Shown: positions 8,313-17,589 of the stretch, piece by piece
How the letters are laid out: each line of letters opens with the position of its first letter
Numbering within the stretch: the first letter of the stretch is position 1
Assembly: GCF_002754195.1 (NCBI RefSeq)
Contig: NZ_PEEU01000001.1
Location: 2,108,001 to 2,172,000, forward strand
Direction of reading: 5' to 3'
From: Flavobacterium sp. 9
GTDB lineage: Bacteria > Bacteroidota > Bacteroidia > Flavobacteriales > Flavobacteriaceae
Length of the DNA stretch: 64,000 nucleotides
Notes under the pieces: model-generated
The model's input: only the letters and a program-made list of their open reading frames with translations
Told to the model about the DNA's origin: nothing
Databases searched by the model: none
Made by a program: the position numbers and the translations under genes

Positions 8313-11300
8313 TTACTTAATTAATAACTTTTTGTTTTCAGTAAAACTTCCATCTGTTGCTATTACAATGTAAATTCCTTTTCTAAGATGATTTACAGGA
8401 TAAGAAGTTACATTGCTTTGTAAAACATCTATTAAATTTCCTGTACTATCATAAATCGTTATTTTAGTAGTTGATGCATTTAGGTTTTTGAAACTAAAAT
8501 TCACTACATCTGAAGCCGGATTAGGATACATTGCAAATGACTTTGTAAAATCGATTTGATCTGGTCCTGCACTTCCGCTTTGCAAATCAATTGTCAATGG
8601 ATTGCTCCAATCGCTTGATTCGGTAGCATTTTTTGCTCTTACTCTAAATTGATAAACGGTTTGCGTTCCTTGTTTTGGAATCCATAAATAATAGGTTGAC
8701 GAAGTTCCAAATGTTGTCCAGCCCGTAGTTGCGTTATTTAATTGCACTTCATAACTCGTAGCATTCGCAACTGTAGTCCATGAACTGTAAAATCCTGATG
8801 AATAAACTCCTGAATTACCCGCAACCGGCGTAGCCAATGTCGTTGGGTTTGGGTTTGTAACTGTTCCTGAAACTACGGTATAATCTTCTACTTCTCCGTC
8901 GGTAATATTACCGCAAGCAGATGGATTTGAATAATATTTCATAACAATACGCATTCTTGTTGATCCTGTAAATGCAGTTGCAGTAAAACTTCCGGTTGCA
9001 GTTCCATTCGAAGAAATTCCGTCAATTACTTTTTCTGAAGCTTCAAAAATATTATTTTTGTTATAATCGATCCAGATTCCCCAAAACTCTGTATAAGCAT
9101 CACCGGAGAAACCAGCTGTTAAACTTACGTTTGTAGGCGCACTTGGCGATACTGTAATTGTTTTGGAAGTATAATCAGCGTAACCTCCTGTATTTTTACC
9201 CGAAGCATTATTAAAACTTCCGATAGTTACAAAGTTGATATATTCATATTTATTATCTGCTTGAGTAGTACAATAAGCTGAATTAGCTGTTATCGTTGCA
9301 GAAACTTCATTAGAATAAGTAGAATAAATGGCATTGGCTTTTGCACGAACTCTGTATTTATAAGTATTTCCGGCTGTTAAACCTGTATTTGTATACGTTA
9401 GCGCTGTACTTGGTAATGTTGTTATTTCAGCAAAAACATTATCGGTCCCTGCTCTTTCGACTACAACGTTAGTAGCATTTGTCGCATTATTAACCCACGT
9501 CAATTGCACTTCTAAATTAGCATTATTAGCAGTCGCTGTTAAACTTGTTGGAGCCAAAACTGTTACAGGAGTTTGAGTTCCTGCCAAAATTGATTCATTC
9601 GGTTTTGTATTATAAGCATAATCCAAAACACTGTAACCAACTCCTCCAGCTTCTACTTTAATATGCATCCAACCGTAACAAGTACGTCCTCTGCTTGTAT
9701 ATTCAAAACCAACATATCCTGTTTGATTGTCCCAAGCTGTGTAAGTTGCTGTTCTCAAATCTAACTGATCCGGATACGCAGCTCCAGGAGCTATAAAACT
9801 ACTTGAAGCGCCTATTGAAGTTCCTTGATTAATCAAAGTAATATTTCTTGTTCCGGTTTGGCAAACTAATCTTTTACCATAAGTTTCAATTTTTAAAGCT
9901 GCAGCCGCAAATTGCCAAGCTCCATATTCTGTATTGTCTCCAATTGCTAAATTAAAATATTGCCATGTTTGTGCTGCCGAAGCAACATAATCAGGATTAT
10001 TAACATAGAAAACTCCGTAAGGCGAATCAAATTTCAAATTAATAGTTTTTGTTGAACTATCAAGAGTTGAAATTCCACCTGTTACAGCAGCATCTTTCAA
10101 AGTAATAACCACAGAAGCATCATTTGCAGGAAGATGTGCAGTTGCTTTTCCTGTAAAAGATACTGCAACTTTATTATTCGCCTGAAGCGTTAATACAGCT
10201 GTTAATCCCGAAGGAACTCCCGTTATTGTATAATCAGTTCCTGCTGTAAAGGTTCCTGTACTTTTAGTAAATGTTCCATTATTGGTAGACAATGTAATTA
10301 TACTGGTACTTGTAACGCCTCCATCATTTGCTTCTGCTTCATACAAAACACTATCAGATAATGTTACCGCAGTTTTATTAGACATTCCTGTATAAATTGG
10401 TGCATTTGGCTGCGTGTTATAAGCATATTCTGAAACGGTAAAAGCATCTCCACCCGCTGCAACATCAACTTTGAACCATCCGTAACAAGTTTGTCCTTCT
10501 ATTTGATATTCAAAACCTACGTATCCGGATTTCCCTTCCCAAGTAGTATAAGTTGGGGTTCTTAAGTCTAATTGGTTAGGATATGCACCCGGCGCTGTCA
10601 TATTGCTTGCCGGACCAACTGCTACATTTTGTGCTAGTAGCGAAATATTTCTGGTTCCTGTTTCGCATGCTAACTTCTTACCGTAAGTTTCAATTTTTAA
10701 TGCATTGGCAACATAACGCCAAGCTCCAAAAGAAGGATCATCTCCTTTTGCAATATCAAAAGCTTTCCAGGTTAAACTCGAAGAGATATTTATATTAGGC
10801 ATATCAACAAAAAATATCCCGTACGGATCTGTAAATTTCAAATTGAAAAATAAAGATGTACAAGATAATCCTGTTGTTCCTCCGGTAAAAGCAGCGGGTA
10901 AAAATGTAATTCCGGCTGTTGTATTTTGTGCTGCGGCGTGATTAACCGCTTTTCCTGTTAGCGTTACTGTTAATTGCCCGTTTGAATTTACTGTAACTAC
11001 CGGAGTTATACCTGCTGGAAAAGTGTGAGTAAAATGTGTTCCTGCAGTCATTGTTCCTGAGCTTAAAGCAAATGTTTTACCAGCACTTAGCGTAACAATT
11101 GATGGCGTATTGAAAGCTCCATCGTTTACAACTGTTTCTTTTAATGTGGTTACACTGGCAACTAAACTACTTTCTGTTGAATTTACTCCTGTGTCTATTA
11201 AATTTTGGGGTTGCCAAAGTGTGATTCTCGCAGGATGTTGCAATGCGGCCAACATTCTGTCGATTTGTCCTTGAGTATACATTTTATAACAGCCTTGTGC

Positions 11301-12164
11301 ACCATTATATCCCATGTAGTTTTCGAAATTTACTTTGTCTCCGCTACAATTCGTTCCAGGCGTACAAGCCAAAGTATGCAAACCATCTTCCGGTGGAGTA
11401 TCTACAACTTCATCAGTTCCAGTACAGCCTCCTTCAAAAGTGTGAATTAAATTTAGAAAGTGTCCAAACTCATGTGTTAAGGTTGCTGAAAATTCTTTGC
11501 TATAAGAGTTGTCGTAAAGATAAGCTCCATTAAAAACAACACGCGCTGTATTACTTGCTGTCATGCCTGAATCCGGATACCATGCAACTCCTGAATTGTT
11601 TAAAGCACCGTCATTATACAAATCATTCTGAATATAAACGTTCATGTACTTTTTATTGTCCCAGGCGTCTGCAGCAATCTGATCATCGTAGCCACCGCCG
11701 TTTCCATAACCGTTTTTAGCAGTATGAAAAACTACACCAGTTGTACAACCACCATTTGGATCTTTTTTGGCAAGTTTAAATTCGATGTTTATTGTTCCTC
11801 TTCTTGCTTGAAAAAACGGCTCAACGGTTTGAAAATCTGCGTTTCTTCCGTTGAAGTCATCATTTAATTGTGCCAAATGATTTACGATTTTTTCATAAGT
11901 AATTGTTTTACCACTTTGCACATCTCCGTAAATGTGAAAAACTACTGGAATTGTATACGTAACTGCTGCTGTTTTTGAAGTTTTACTTTTTCGCTGAAGC
12001 GTAAAATTCTTTGTAAAATTGTCAAAATCTTTTTTCTCCTGAAGTGAATTTGGGTTGGCCCGATACACTTTGGCGTTTTCTTCGGTTGTCCGGCAAGGAA
12101 GTCCCTGCGCACTAATTTTCCCTGCCGAGAAAACCAGTAATAACATTAGTAATCTTATTTTCAT
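8313..12164 (-). CDS. Secreted M43 family zinc metalloprotease with T9SS sorting domain
   Basis: A 1283-residue multidomain exoprotein. A signal peptide occupies 1-19. The M43 (pappalysin-like) catalytic domain covers about 70-310 with HEFGHFLNLIH (His231, Glu232, His235, His241) and a Met-turn candidate Met284 (NYMGYNG). Then follow two tandem modules of about 270 residues (roughly 330-595 and 596-870), each with ALKIETYGK, QLDLRT, GYVGFEY and CYGW motifs. A fibronectin III-like domain (about 872-965), a GEVED-type domain (DYNKNNIFEASEK, GEVEDYTV), another FN3-like stretch and a C-terminal type IX sorting domain (MYPNPASD, about 1210-1283) complete it. It is predicted to be secreted and to cleave extracellular protein upstream of the peptide-uptake system; the substrate is unknown. 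Confidence 0.9.
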   Translation of the reverse strand: MKIRLLMLLLVFSAGKISAQGLPCRTTEENAKVYRANPNSLQEKKDFDNFTKNFTLQRKSKTSKTAAVTYTIPVVFHIYGDVQSGKTITYEKIVNHLAQLNDDFNGRNADFQTVEPFFQARRGTINIEFKLAKKDPNGGCTTGVVFHTAKNGYGNGGGYDDQIAADAWDNKKYMNVYIQNDLYNDGALNNSGVAWYPDSGMTASNTARVVFNGAYLYDNSYSKEFSATLTHEFGHFLNLIHTFEGGCTGTDEVVDTPPEDGLHTLACTPGTNCSGDKVNFENYMGYNGAQGCYKMYTQGQIDRMLAALQHPARITLWQPQNLIDTGVNSTESSLVASVTTLKETVVNDGAFNTPSIVTLSAGKTFALSSGTMTAGTHFTHTFPAGITPVVTVNSNGQLTVTLTGKAVNHAAAQNTTAGITFLPAAFTGGTTGLSCTSLFFNLKFTDPYGIFFVDMPNINISSSLTWKAFDIAKGDDPSFGAWRYVANALKIETYGKKLACETGTRNISLLAQNVAVGPASNMTAPGAYPNQLDLRTPTYTTWEGKSGYVGFEYQIEGQTCYGWFKVDVAAGGDAFTVSEYAYNTQPNAPIYTGMSNKTAVTLSDSVLYEAEANDGGVTSTSIITLSTNNGTFTKSTGTFTAGTDYTITGVPSGLTAVLTLQANNKVAVSFTGKATAHLPANDASVVITLKDAAVTGGISTLDSSTKTINLKFDSPYGVFYVNNPDYVASAAQTWQYFNLAIGDNTEYGAWQFAAAALKIETYGKRLVCQTGTRNITLINQGTSIGASSSFIAPGAAYPDQLDLRTATYTAWDNQTGYVGFEYTSRGRTCYGWMHIKVEAGGVGYSVLDYAYNTKPNESILAGTQTPVTVLAPTSLTATANNANLEVQLTWVNNATNATNVVVERAGTDNVFAEITTLPSTALTYTNTGLTAGNTYKYRVRAKANAIYSTYSNEVSATITANSAYCTTQADNKYEYINFVTIGSFNNASGKNTGGYADYTSKTITVSPSAPTNVSLTAGFSGDAYTEFWGIWIDYNKNNIFEASEKVIDGISSNGTATGSFTATAFTGSTRMRIVMKYYSNPSACGNITDGEVEDYTVVSGTVTNPNPTTLATPVAGNSGVYSSGFYSSWTTVANATSYEVQLNNATTGWTTFGTSSTYYLWIPKQGTQTVYQFRVRAKNATESSDWSNPLTIDLQSGSAGPDQIDFTKSFAMYPNPASDVVNFSFKNLNASTTKITIYDSTGNLIDVLQSNVTSYPVNHLRKGIYIVIATDGSFTENKKLLIK

Positions 12165-12384
12165 AATAGTTTTAGGTTAAATTGTTGCCACCAAAATTAC
12201 CTACATATGTACTATTTTCCTGATACTATCTTAATTAAAAATAATACATAATTAACATCTTTTTAACTTTAAAAAAACACACTTTAAAAAAATAAACACA
12301 ATAAAATATACATATAATACATAAATTGTCATTTTACTAAACATACACAAACAGCAAACCTGCAAAAATTGTAATCTTCCTAAT
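12165..12384. other. AT-rich upstream region of the M43 gene
   Basis: About 220 nt of AT-rich DNA before the M43 start codon. It presumably contains the promoter, but no convincing -7/-33 pair was found. An AAAATTACC word at 12193 resembles half an AraC operator, but its position and spacing do not fit the other sites. Confidence 0.4.
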
Positions 12385-12485
12385 TTAACCGCAAAGAGCG
12401 CAATGAAACAAAAACGCAAAGTTCGCAAAGCTTTTTATTAAAAACTTTGCGAACCTTGCGTAAACCTTCGCGCTCATTGCGGTAA
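12385..12485. repeat. Family A dispersed palindromic element, copy 2
   Basis: Starts TTAACCGCAAAG and ends ATTGCGGTAA. The inner inverted repeat pairs CGCAAAGTTCGCAAAG (12415-12430) with CTTTGCGAACCTTGCG (12445-12460), with one mismatch. It lies downstream of susD. Confidence 0.85.
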
Positions 12486-12495
12486 AAAAACAAAA

Positions 12496-12529
12496 AAACC
12501 GGAAAATCTAATTAAAGATCTCCCGGTTT
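12496..12529 (-). terminator. Terminator of the susCD transcript
   Basis: On the - strand AAACCGG pairs with CCGGTTT, with extra partial pairing inside (AGATC/GAT), followed by a T run. It starts 24 nt after the susD stop. Confidence 0.7.
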
Positions 12530-12552
12530 CAAAAACATAAAACTAACTCAAA

Positions 12553-14010
12553 TTAAAATTTGTCCCAAAATATTTTTGTTGTCATTAAATCTCCGCCAAT
12601 AGCAGTAGCAGCAGCTTCATAATTATTTTTATTCAGCGTTTTATCAAAAAGCGAATAAATATTACGAACCGGAACCTTTCCTTCGGCAGCATCAACTGCC
12701 GTTGAAGGCGCTTGCAAAACAGGGTAATCTAATCTTCTATATTCGGTCCAAGCTTCAAATCCTCTATTGTAATAAGCAATCCAAAGTTGGTATGCTATTT
12801 TTTGTTTGGCTGTTCCTGTTGCAGTTGCAAAAGCAACATCGGTTCTATCAAGATAAGCTTGCGCATCACCACTTGCAACACCCCAGAAATTCATGCTTGC
12901 CAAAATTCCTTTTTTATAATAATCTTCTGCCGTTCCTCCTACAGAAAATCCTCTGTTTGCTGCATCTGCCAACAAGAAACATGTTTCTGTATAGTCAAAA
13001 ATAACTCCCGGATTTGTTTTCTCTTTTAGCTCTGGCCCCACATTCGAAAAATCACCATAAGTCACCTGTTTAGCATATGGCGCTCCTTTGTAAACACCAG
13101 CTTTCTTAGACTCCGGATTAAAGAAAACATCACGTCTTGGATCTTCTTTGGCATTCAATTCATTAACAAAAAACTCTGTAGGCATAATTTGGCTTTCATT
13201 AACCAAAGAATTATACAAAGGATTCATATCGATAGTTGATGAAAAATATTGGAACAATGCCGTTTGGCTTTCATTTGTCATAACTCCGGAATTATAAGCA
13301 CTTTCGATAATAGTTTTGGCTTTTACAGGTTCAATATCAGCAAGGTGTAATCCTAATTTTAGTTTCACACTATTGGCTAATATTTTCCAGTTGTTTACAT
13401 CACCTTTGTATATTAAATCGGCTTTGCCAAAACTTTCTTTACTCACATCCATATCTGCAATTGCAGCATCTAAACGCGATGCCAAATCCAAATAAATAGT
13501 TTTTCCATCATCATATTTAGGAAGTGGATGCGCCACAATATCCAAAGCTTCAGTGTAAGGAACATTTCCAAACAAATCGACAAGCGTTTGATATGCCATC
13601 ACTATTTGAACTTCAAGAATCGAAATTCTATTCTTCTTAATTGCAATATCAACCGGACCTAAAGCTTCTTTTGCTTTAATTTTTTTTTCGGCGTTTAACA
13701 AATCCTGCAAAACATCTCTATACAATATCACCGAATGAGAATTTCCTAAATTCCTTCTTTCCTGATTGTAATTTACCTCATCTGTATAGGTTGAAGTTGT
13801 CCAATATTGTGCATATCCTCTAAAATTGTTGTCATTTACAGAAGCATTATTTAGGAAATAAGCATAATTAACCTGAGCATTTGTCATCAAAGCACTTGGT
13901 AAAACGGTCGTATATGCCTTTTTATCCTGATTTAAATCGTCTACATTGTCACATGAAGCAATCGAAAGTAAAATGGCTCCTGCAAAAAATATTGTTTTTA
14001 CTATTTTCAT
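12553..14010 (-). CDS. SusD/RagB-like outer-membrane nutrient-binding lipoprotein
   Basis: SusD-like lipoproteins cap the SusC barrel and capture substrate at the cell surface. The 485-residue protein has a lipobox LSIASC with Cys20 and a SusD-like_2 type N-terminus (LPSALMTNAQVNYAYF). Helical SusD regions follow (FGNVPYTEAL, NWKILANSVKLKLGLHLAD) and the C-terminal part has YNRGFEAWTEYRRLDYP. It lies 11 bp after susC on the same transcript. Known RagAB from Porphyromonas gingivalis imports oligopeptides, so a peptide ligand fits the neighbouring peptidases and hydroxyproline genes; this substrate is inferred from context. Confidence 0.92.
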   Translation of the reverse strand: MKIVKTIFFAGAILLSIASCDNVDDLNQDKKAYTTVLPSALMTNAQVNYAYFLNNASVNDNNFRGYAQYWTTSTYTDEVNYNQERRNLGNSHSVILYRDVLQDLLNAEKKIKAKEALGPVDIAIKKNRISILEVQIVMAYQTLVDLFGNVPYTEALDIVAHPLPKYDDGKTIYLDLASRLDAAIADMDVSKESFGKADLIYKGDVNNWKILANSVKLKLGLHLADIEPVKAKTIIESAYNSGVMTNESQTALFQYFSSTIDMNPLYNSLVNESQIMPTEFFVNELNAKEDPRRDVFFNPESKKAGVYKGAPYAKQVTYGDFSNVGPELKEKTNPGVIFDYTETCFLLADAANRGFSVGGTAEDYYKKGILASMNFWGVASGDAQAYLDRTDVAFATATGTAKQKIAYQLWIAYYNRGFEAWTEYRRLDYPVLQAPSTAVDAAEGKVPVRNIYSLFDKTLNKNNYEAAATAIGGDLMTTKIFWDKF

Positions 14011-14021
14011 TTTGTTTGTTT

Positions 14022-17000
14022 TTAGAATTGAACTTTCATGTTAAAGTTATACTCCTTTGATGTAGGCAAAACTCCGGTTTGAAAACCTTGAAGATTTCCT
14101 GAAGAAAGTCCCGCTTCCGGATCTGCATATGGTAAATTTTTACTTATGATCCATAAATTAGATCCGTTAATAGCAAAAATCATATTGCTAATAAAAGTCT
14201 TTGCAAGAAATTTTGAAGGCAATCTATAGCTTAATCCAACCTCACGTAATTTTACATAAGACGCATCATAAACATATTGCTGTTCCGGCATTGAGTTATA
14301 AAAAGAATATCCGTTTGAACCTTCAACACTTACAATTTTATCGTTTGGAGTTCCGTCTTCTTTTACACCCGGCAATAAAATTCCTCCACCATTTGCAATA
14401 GGATCTCTCTGTGGATGTCCTAAATGGTTATTTGATACTGTACTTTCATAGATTCCGGTAGTGTGACCAAAACGTTGATCTAATGAGTAAACATCTCCAC
14501 CTTTTTTGACATCTATTAAGAAATTAAATGTGAAGTTTTTATACGTCAAAGCGTTATTTACACCCCCAATCCAATCTGGATTCACGTCACCAATAGTTGC
14601 TCCGGCAGTTTGTAAATATCTTCCGTTTGAACGAATTACTTTTTGTCCGTTTAAATAGGTAAATCCTGATCCTATAAGTTGTCCAACAGGTTTTCCAACC
14701 TCAGCAACATAACCTACACCTTGAAAAGATCCTAACGAAATTCTGTCAGCTCCTCCTAATGAAATTACCTCATTTTTGTTCGTTGACCAGTTTACTTTTA
14801 CTTCCCAAGAGAAATTTTCAGTTTTCACCGGAATTACATTCATAGTTACCTCAAATCCTTTATTCTGAACATCTCCGGCATTTATCCAAGCTCTAGTATA
14901 TCCGGTTTGTGATGGCGTTTCGATAGAAAGAATCTGATTTGTAGTATTTGATTTGTAGTAAGAAAAATCAAAACCTAATCTGTTTTTAAACAATTTAAAT
15001 TCAATACCCGCTTCAAAACCTTTGGTCAACTCACTTTTTAAGTTTGAGTTACTTTTACTGTTTTCTGTAGAAAAACGAATTCCGTCAGGACCAAAATTAT
15101 CCCCTTTAGGATATGTTGCCGAAGTCACTGCAAAAGGAGCATCATTTCCTGTTTCAGCATAATTCAAACGTAATTTTCCAAAAGAAAGCCAATTGGTTTT
15201 AATGTGATTACTAAAGATATATGTTCCCGTAATAGAAGGATAAGAATATGTATTATTATCCTTTGGCAATGTCGATGATTGGTCTACACGATAACTACCT
15301 TCTAAGAAATAAGTATCTAAAAAATTAAAACTTGCATTGGCATAAATACTATTTGTTCCCAAAGTTGTCTGAGATTCTCCCGGACTGTTTATTTTATCAA
15401 TAGAATTATTCAAAGCATAAATTCCCGGTACTACCAATCCTCCATTTGTAGCTGCATATATCGAATTACTAATTGAACGTCTTGAGTTTGCCCCAACCAT
15501 TCCGTTAAATTTGATTCCATCGGTAATTCCAGTCTTAAAACTTAAAATTAAATCAAAATTGACCTCTCTAAAAGTTTTATCATATCTAGTATACTGCCCT
15601 AGCGCATTTGGAGTTCTTTTTGATCCCACAGCAATACGCTCTTCTTGCAATTGGTGGTAATAATCTACAGCACCTTTTCCTGTAATATCAAACCAATCAT
15701 TTACTTGTGTAGTTAAATTTACGTTTCCAAAGAAACGATCACGAGCTAAAGTGTTGTAATTATTATACCTCTGAAAGTATGGATTATCATGAAACTGAAT
15801 AGCCAAATCAGTTGGACCAGCGACACTCCATGTTGTGTTTTCTCCCGTTAGATTATAAGCATCTCTTAAATCCTTAAAATCTACACTTGTTGAATACCAT
15901 TGTCTAATACTGCTTAAAAAATTATTTCCTCCGTCACCATAACCTGTTTCATTCATTCCTTTTGCATTCGCCTTTAAGTAATTGGCTGAAGCCGAAATTT
16001 TAGTTTTAGGCTTTAAATTATAACTTGCAGAGAAATTAAAATTATCCTTGCGATTATCGCTATTTGGCAAAATTCCCTGATCCATATTATAATTCGTATA
16101 TCCAAATCTGAAATCACCATTTTCATTAGATCCCGCAACTGCAACATTATTTATGTACGTCACACTCTTTTGATAAAAACTATTTGGGTTTTCCTGTACC
16201 GCTGTCCAAGGAGTTGCTTTTCCATAACCTGGTAACTGAGGATAAAATGATTTCCAATTGTAAACTAATAAATTAGGATCAAATTTTGGTCCCCAAGAAG
16301 CATCATCGGTAGCAGCATAAGGATGCACGCCGCTTCCTAAATTTACGGTACCATAAAAATCTCCATAACCCCCGCCATATTGATTTTGATATTCCGGTAA
16401 TGTCTTTTTATCGACTACACCAACAGTAATTCCAGAGCTAAAAGTTACTCCCAAACCACCTTTTGATTTACTTCCTTTTTTAAGGGTAACCAAAATAACT
16501 CCGTTTGAAGCTCTTGAACCGTACAAAGCAGAAGCCGCCGAACCTTTTAAAACGTTCATTGTTTCGATATCATCCGGATTAATATCCGCAGCAGCGTTTC
16601 CATAATCGTATCCACCAACATTACCACCGCTTTTTTGATCGGCACTATTAGTATTATCATTGTTTAACGGAATTCCGTCTACAATCCACAATGCCTGATT
16701 GTTACCTGTTAATGAAGTTGTACCACGAATAATTACATTGGTAGAACCTCCAATATTATTATTACGTCTGATTTGTACACCGGCAATTTTCCCTGAAATT
16801 GAATTGGCTACGTTACCAGTATTTACTTTTGTCAAGTCTTCTCCTTTAATTTCCTGAGTGGCATATCCCAGAGATTTCTTTTCTCTTTTAACACCCAAAG
16901 CCGTTACAACAATTTCCTGAAGTTGCTCTGAGCCTCCAGCCATAACTACATTTACAGTAGTGTTTACAGCTGTTATTTCCTGAGTTTTCATCCCAATATA

Positions 17001-17228
17001 ATTAAATATCAGTACAGAATTTGAACTTGCTTTAATCGAATATTTTCCGTCAAAATCTGTTTGAGTTCCCGTCTTTGTTCCCTTAATCAATACACTCGCA
17101 CCCGGCAAAGGCATTCCTGCATTATCTGAAACAATTCCCGATACAACCCGCTCTTGTGCGAGCGCAAATTGTGCTAGCAGTACAAAAAAAAGTACCACCG
17201 TTTTTCTTTGAAAAAACTTAAATTTCAT
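14022..17228 (-). CDS. SusC/RagA family TonB-linked outer-membrane transporter
   Basis: SusC proteins are TonB-dependent beta-barrels that pump substrate delivered by SusD into the periplasm. The 1068-residue protein has a signal peptide (1-24, ending FALAQ) and a CarboxypepD_reg-like domain (about 27-100, GIVSDNAGMPLPGASVLIKGT and GTQTDFDGKYSI). The plug has the usual SGKIAGVQI and GSAASALYGSRASNGVILVTLKKG stretches, followed by a long barrel ending KEYNFNMKVQF with terminal Phe. Its promoter has two perfect TATATTACC half-sites 21 bp apart, the best copy of the operator in the window. Peptide import is inferred from context. Confidence 0.95.
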   Translation of the reverse strand: MKFKFFQRKTVVLFFVLLAQFALAQERVVSGIVSDNAGMPLPGASVLIKGTKTGTQTDFDGKYSIKASSNSVLIFNYIGMKTQEITAVNTTVNVVMAGGSEQLQEIVVTALGVKREKKSLGYATQEIKGEDLTKVNTGNVANSISGKIAGVQIRRNNNIGGSTNVIIRGTTSLTGNNQALWIVDGIPLNNDNTNSADQKSGGNVGGYDYGNAAADINPDDIETMNVLKGSAASALYGSRASNGVILVTLKKGSKSKGGLGVTFSSGITVGVVDKKTLPEYQNQYGGGYGDFYGTVNLGSGVHPYAATDDASWGPKFDPNLLVYNWKSFYPQLPGYGKATPWTAVQENPNSFYQKSVTYINNVAVAGSNENGDFRFGYTNYNMDQGILPNSDNRKDNFNFSASYNLKPKTKISASANYLKANAKGMNETGYGDGGNNFLSSIRQWYSTSVDFKDLRDAYNLTGENTTWSVAGPTDLAIQFHDNPYFQRYNNYNTLARDRFFGNVNLTTQVNDWFDITGKGAVDYYHQLQEERIAVGSKRTPNALGQYTRYDKTFREVNFDLILSFKTGITDGIKFNGMVGANSRRSISNSIYAATNGGLVVPGIYALNNSIDKINSPGESQTTLGTNSIYANASFNFLDTYFLEGSYRVDQSSTLPKDNNTYSYPSITGTYIFSNHIKTNWLSFGKLRLNYAETGNDAPFAVTSATYPKGDNFGPDGIRFSTENSKSNSNLKSELTKGFEAGIEFKLFKNRLGFDFSYYKSNTTNQILSIETPSQTGYTRAWINAGDVQNKGFEVTMNVIPVKTENFSWEVKVNWSTNKNEVISLGGADRISLGSFQGVGYVAEVGKPVGQLIGSGFTYLNGQKVIRSNGRYLQTAGATIGDVNPDWIGGVNNALTYKNFTFNFLIDVKKGGDVYSLDQRFGHTTGIYESTVSNNHLGHPQRDPIANGGGILLPGVKEDGTPNDKIVSVEGSNGYSFYNSMPEQQYVYDASYVKLREVGLSYRLPSKFLAKTFISNMIFAINGSNLWIISKNLPYADPEAGLSSGNLQGFQTGVLPTSKEYNFNMKVQF

Positions 17229-17253
17229 AAAATGGTTTTATAATTAGTATTGG

Positions 17254-17261
17254 CAAATATT
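17254..17261 (-). promoter_or_regulatory. -7 element of the susC promoter
   Basis: The - strand reads AATATTTG, close to TAnnTTTG, 28 nt from the operator edge. A TTG lies further upstream within GGAATTGTCA at a plausible -33 distance. Confidence 0.5.
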
Positions 17262-17288
17262 TTGCTTTTTTGACAATTCCAATGACAA

Positions 17289-17318
17289 TATATTACCACA
17301 AAAACCTATTATATTACC
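17289..17318 (-). promoter_or_regulatory. Candidate AraC operator, susC promoter
   Basis: Two identical TATATTACC half-sites (17289-17297 and 17310-17318, + strand reading) are 21 bp apart. The distal one extends to TATATTACCCT. The proximal edge is 61 nt upstream of the susC start codon. Confidence 0.78.
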
Positions 17319-17414
17319 CTTTAATTACACATTTCTCATTTTCATATGTATTATCTTATCCTCAAAAATCAACCTTCTTTATAACTTAAAATATTTACCG
17401 TCTACTAATTCATT

Positions 17415-17515
17415 TTAACCGCAAAGCGCGCTAAGATTTAATTTTACTTTATGCATAGAAAACACAAAGTTCGCAAAGCTAGATCAACACAAAGCTTTGC
17501 GAACTTTGCGGTTAA
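17415..17515. repeat. Family A dispersed palindromic element, copy 3
   Basis: Starts TTAACCGCAAAG and ends GCGGTTAA, with inner arms CAAAGTTCGCAAAGCT and AGCTTTGCGAACTTTG. Its left half is nearly the same as that of copy 1 (AGATTTAATyTTACTTTA). It lies in the susC upstream region, 3' of the DPP IV gene. Confidence 0.87.
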
Positions 17516-17530
17516 ATTCCTCTCAAAACA

Positions 17531-17571
17531 AAAAAAGGAGAACTTCTTTTTACAGAAACTCTCCCTTTTTT
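17531..17571 (-). terminator. Terminator of the hydroxyproline operon
   Basis: A - strand hairpin of AAAAAAGGGAGAGTTTCT-like sequence against AGAAGTTCTCCTTTTTT, with small mismatches and a 3' T run, starting about 18 nt after the DPP IV stop. Confidence 0.7.
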
Positions 17572-17589
17572 AAATCTAATTTTTGAATT

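Noticed and set aside
11205..11533. Open frames antisense to the M43 gene
   Set aside because: Composition follows the complementary strand of a strongly coding gene, with no family resemblance and no promoter; treated as shadows. The same holds for 21713-22033, 24366-24680, 26118-26309 and 49716-50189.
12193..12221. AAAATTACC and TATTTTCCT upstream of the M43 gene as a fourth island operator
   Set aside because: Spacing is 20 bp, the matches are 7 and 6 of 9, and the position (29 nt from the start codon) does not fit the other three sites. M43 is therefore not claimed as part of the regulon.
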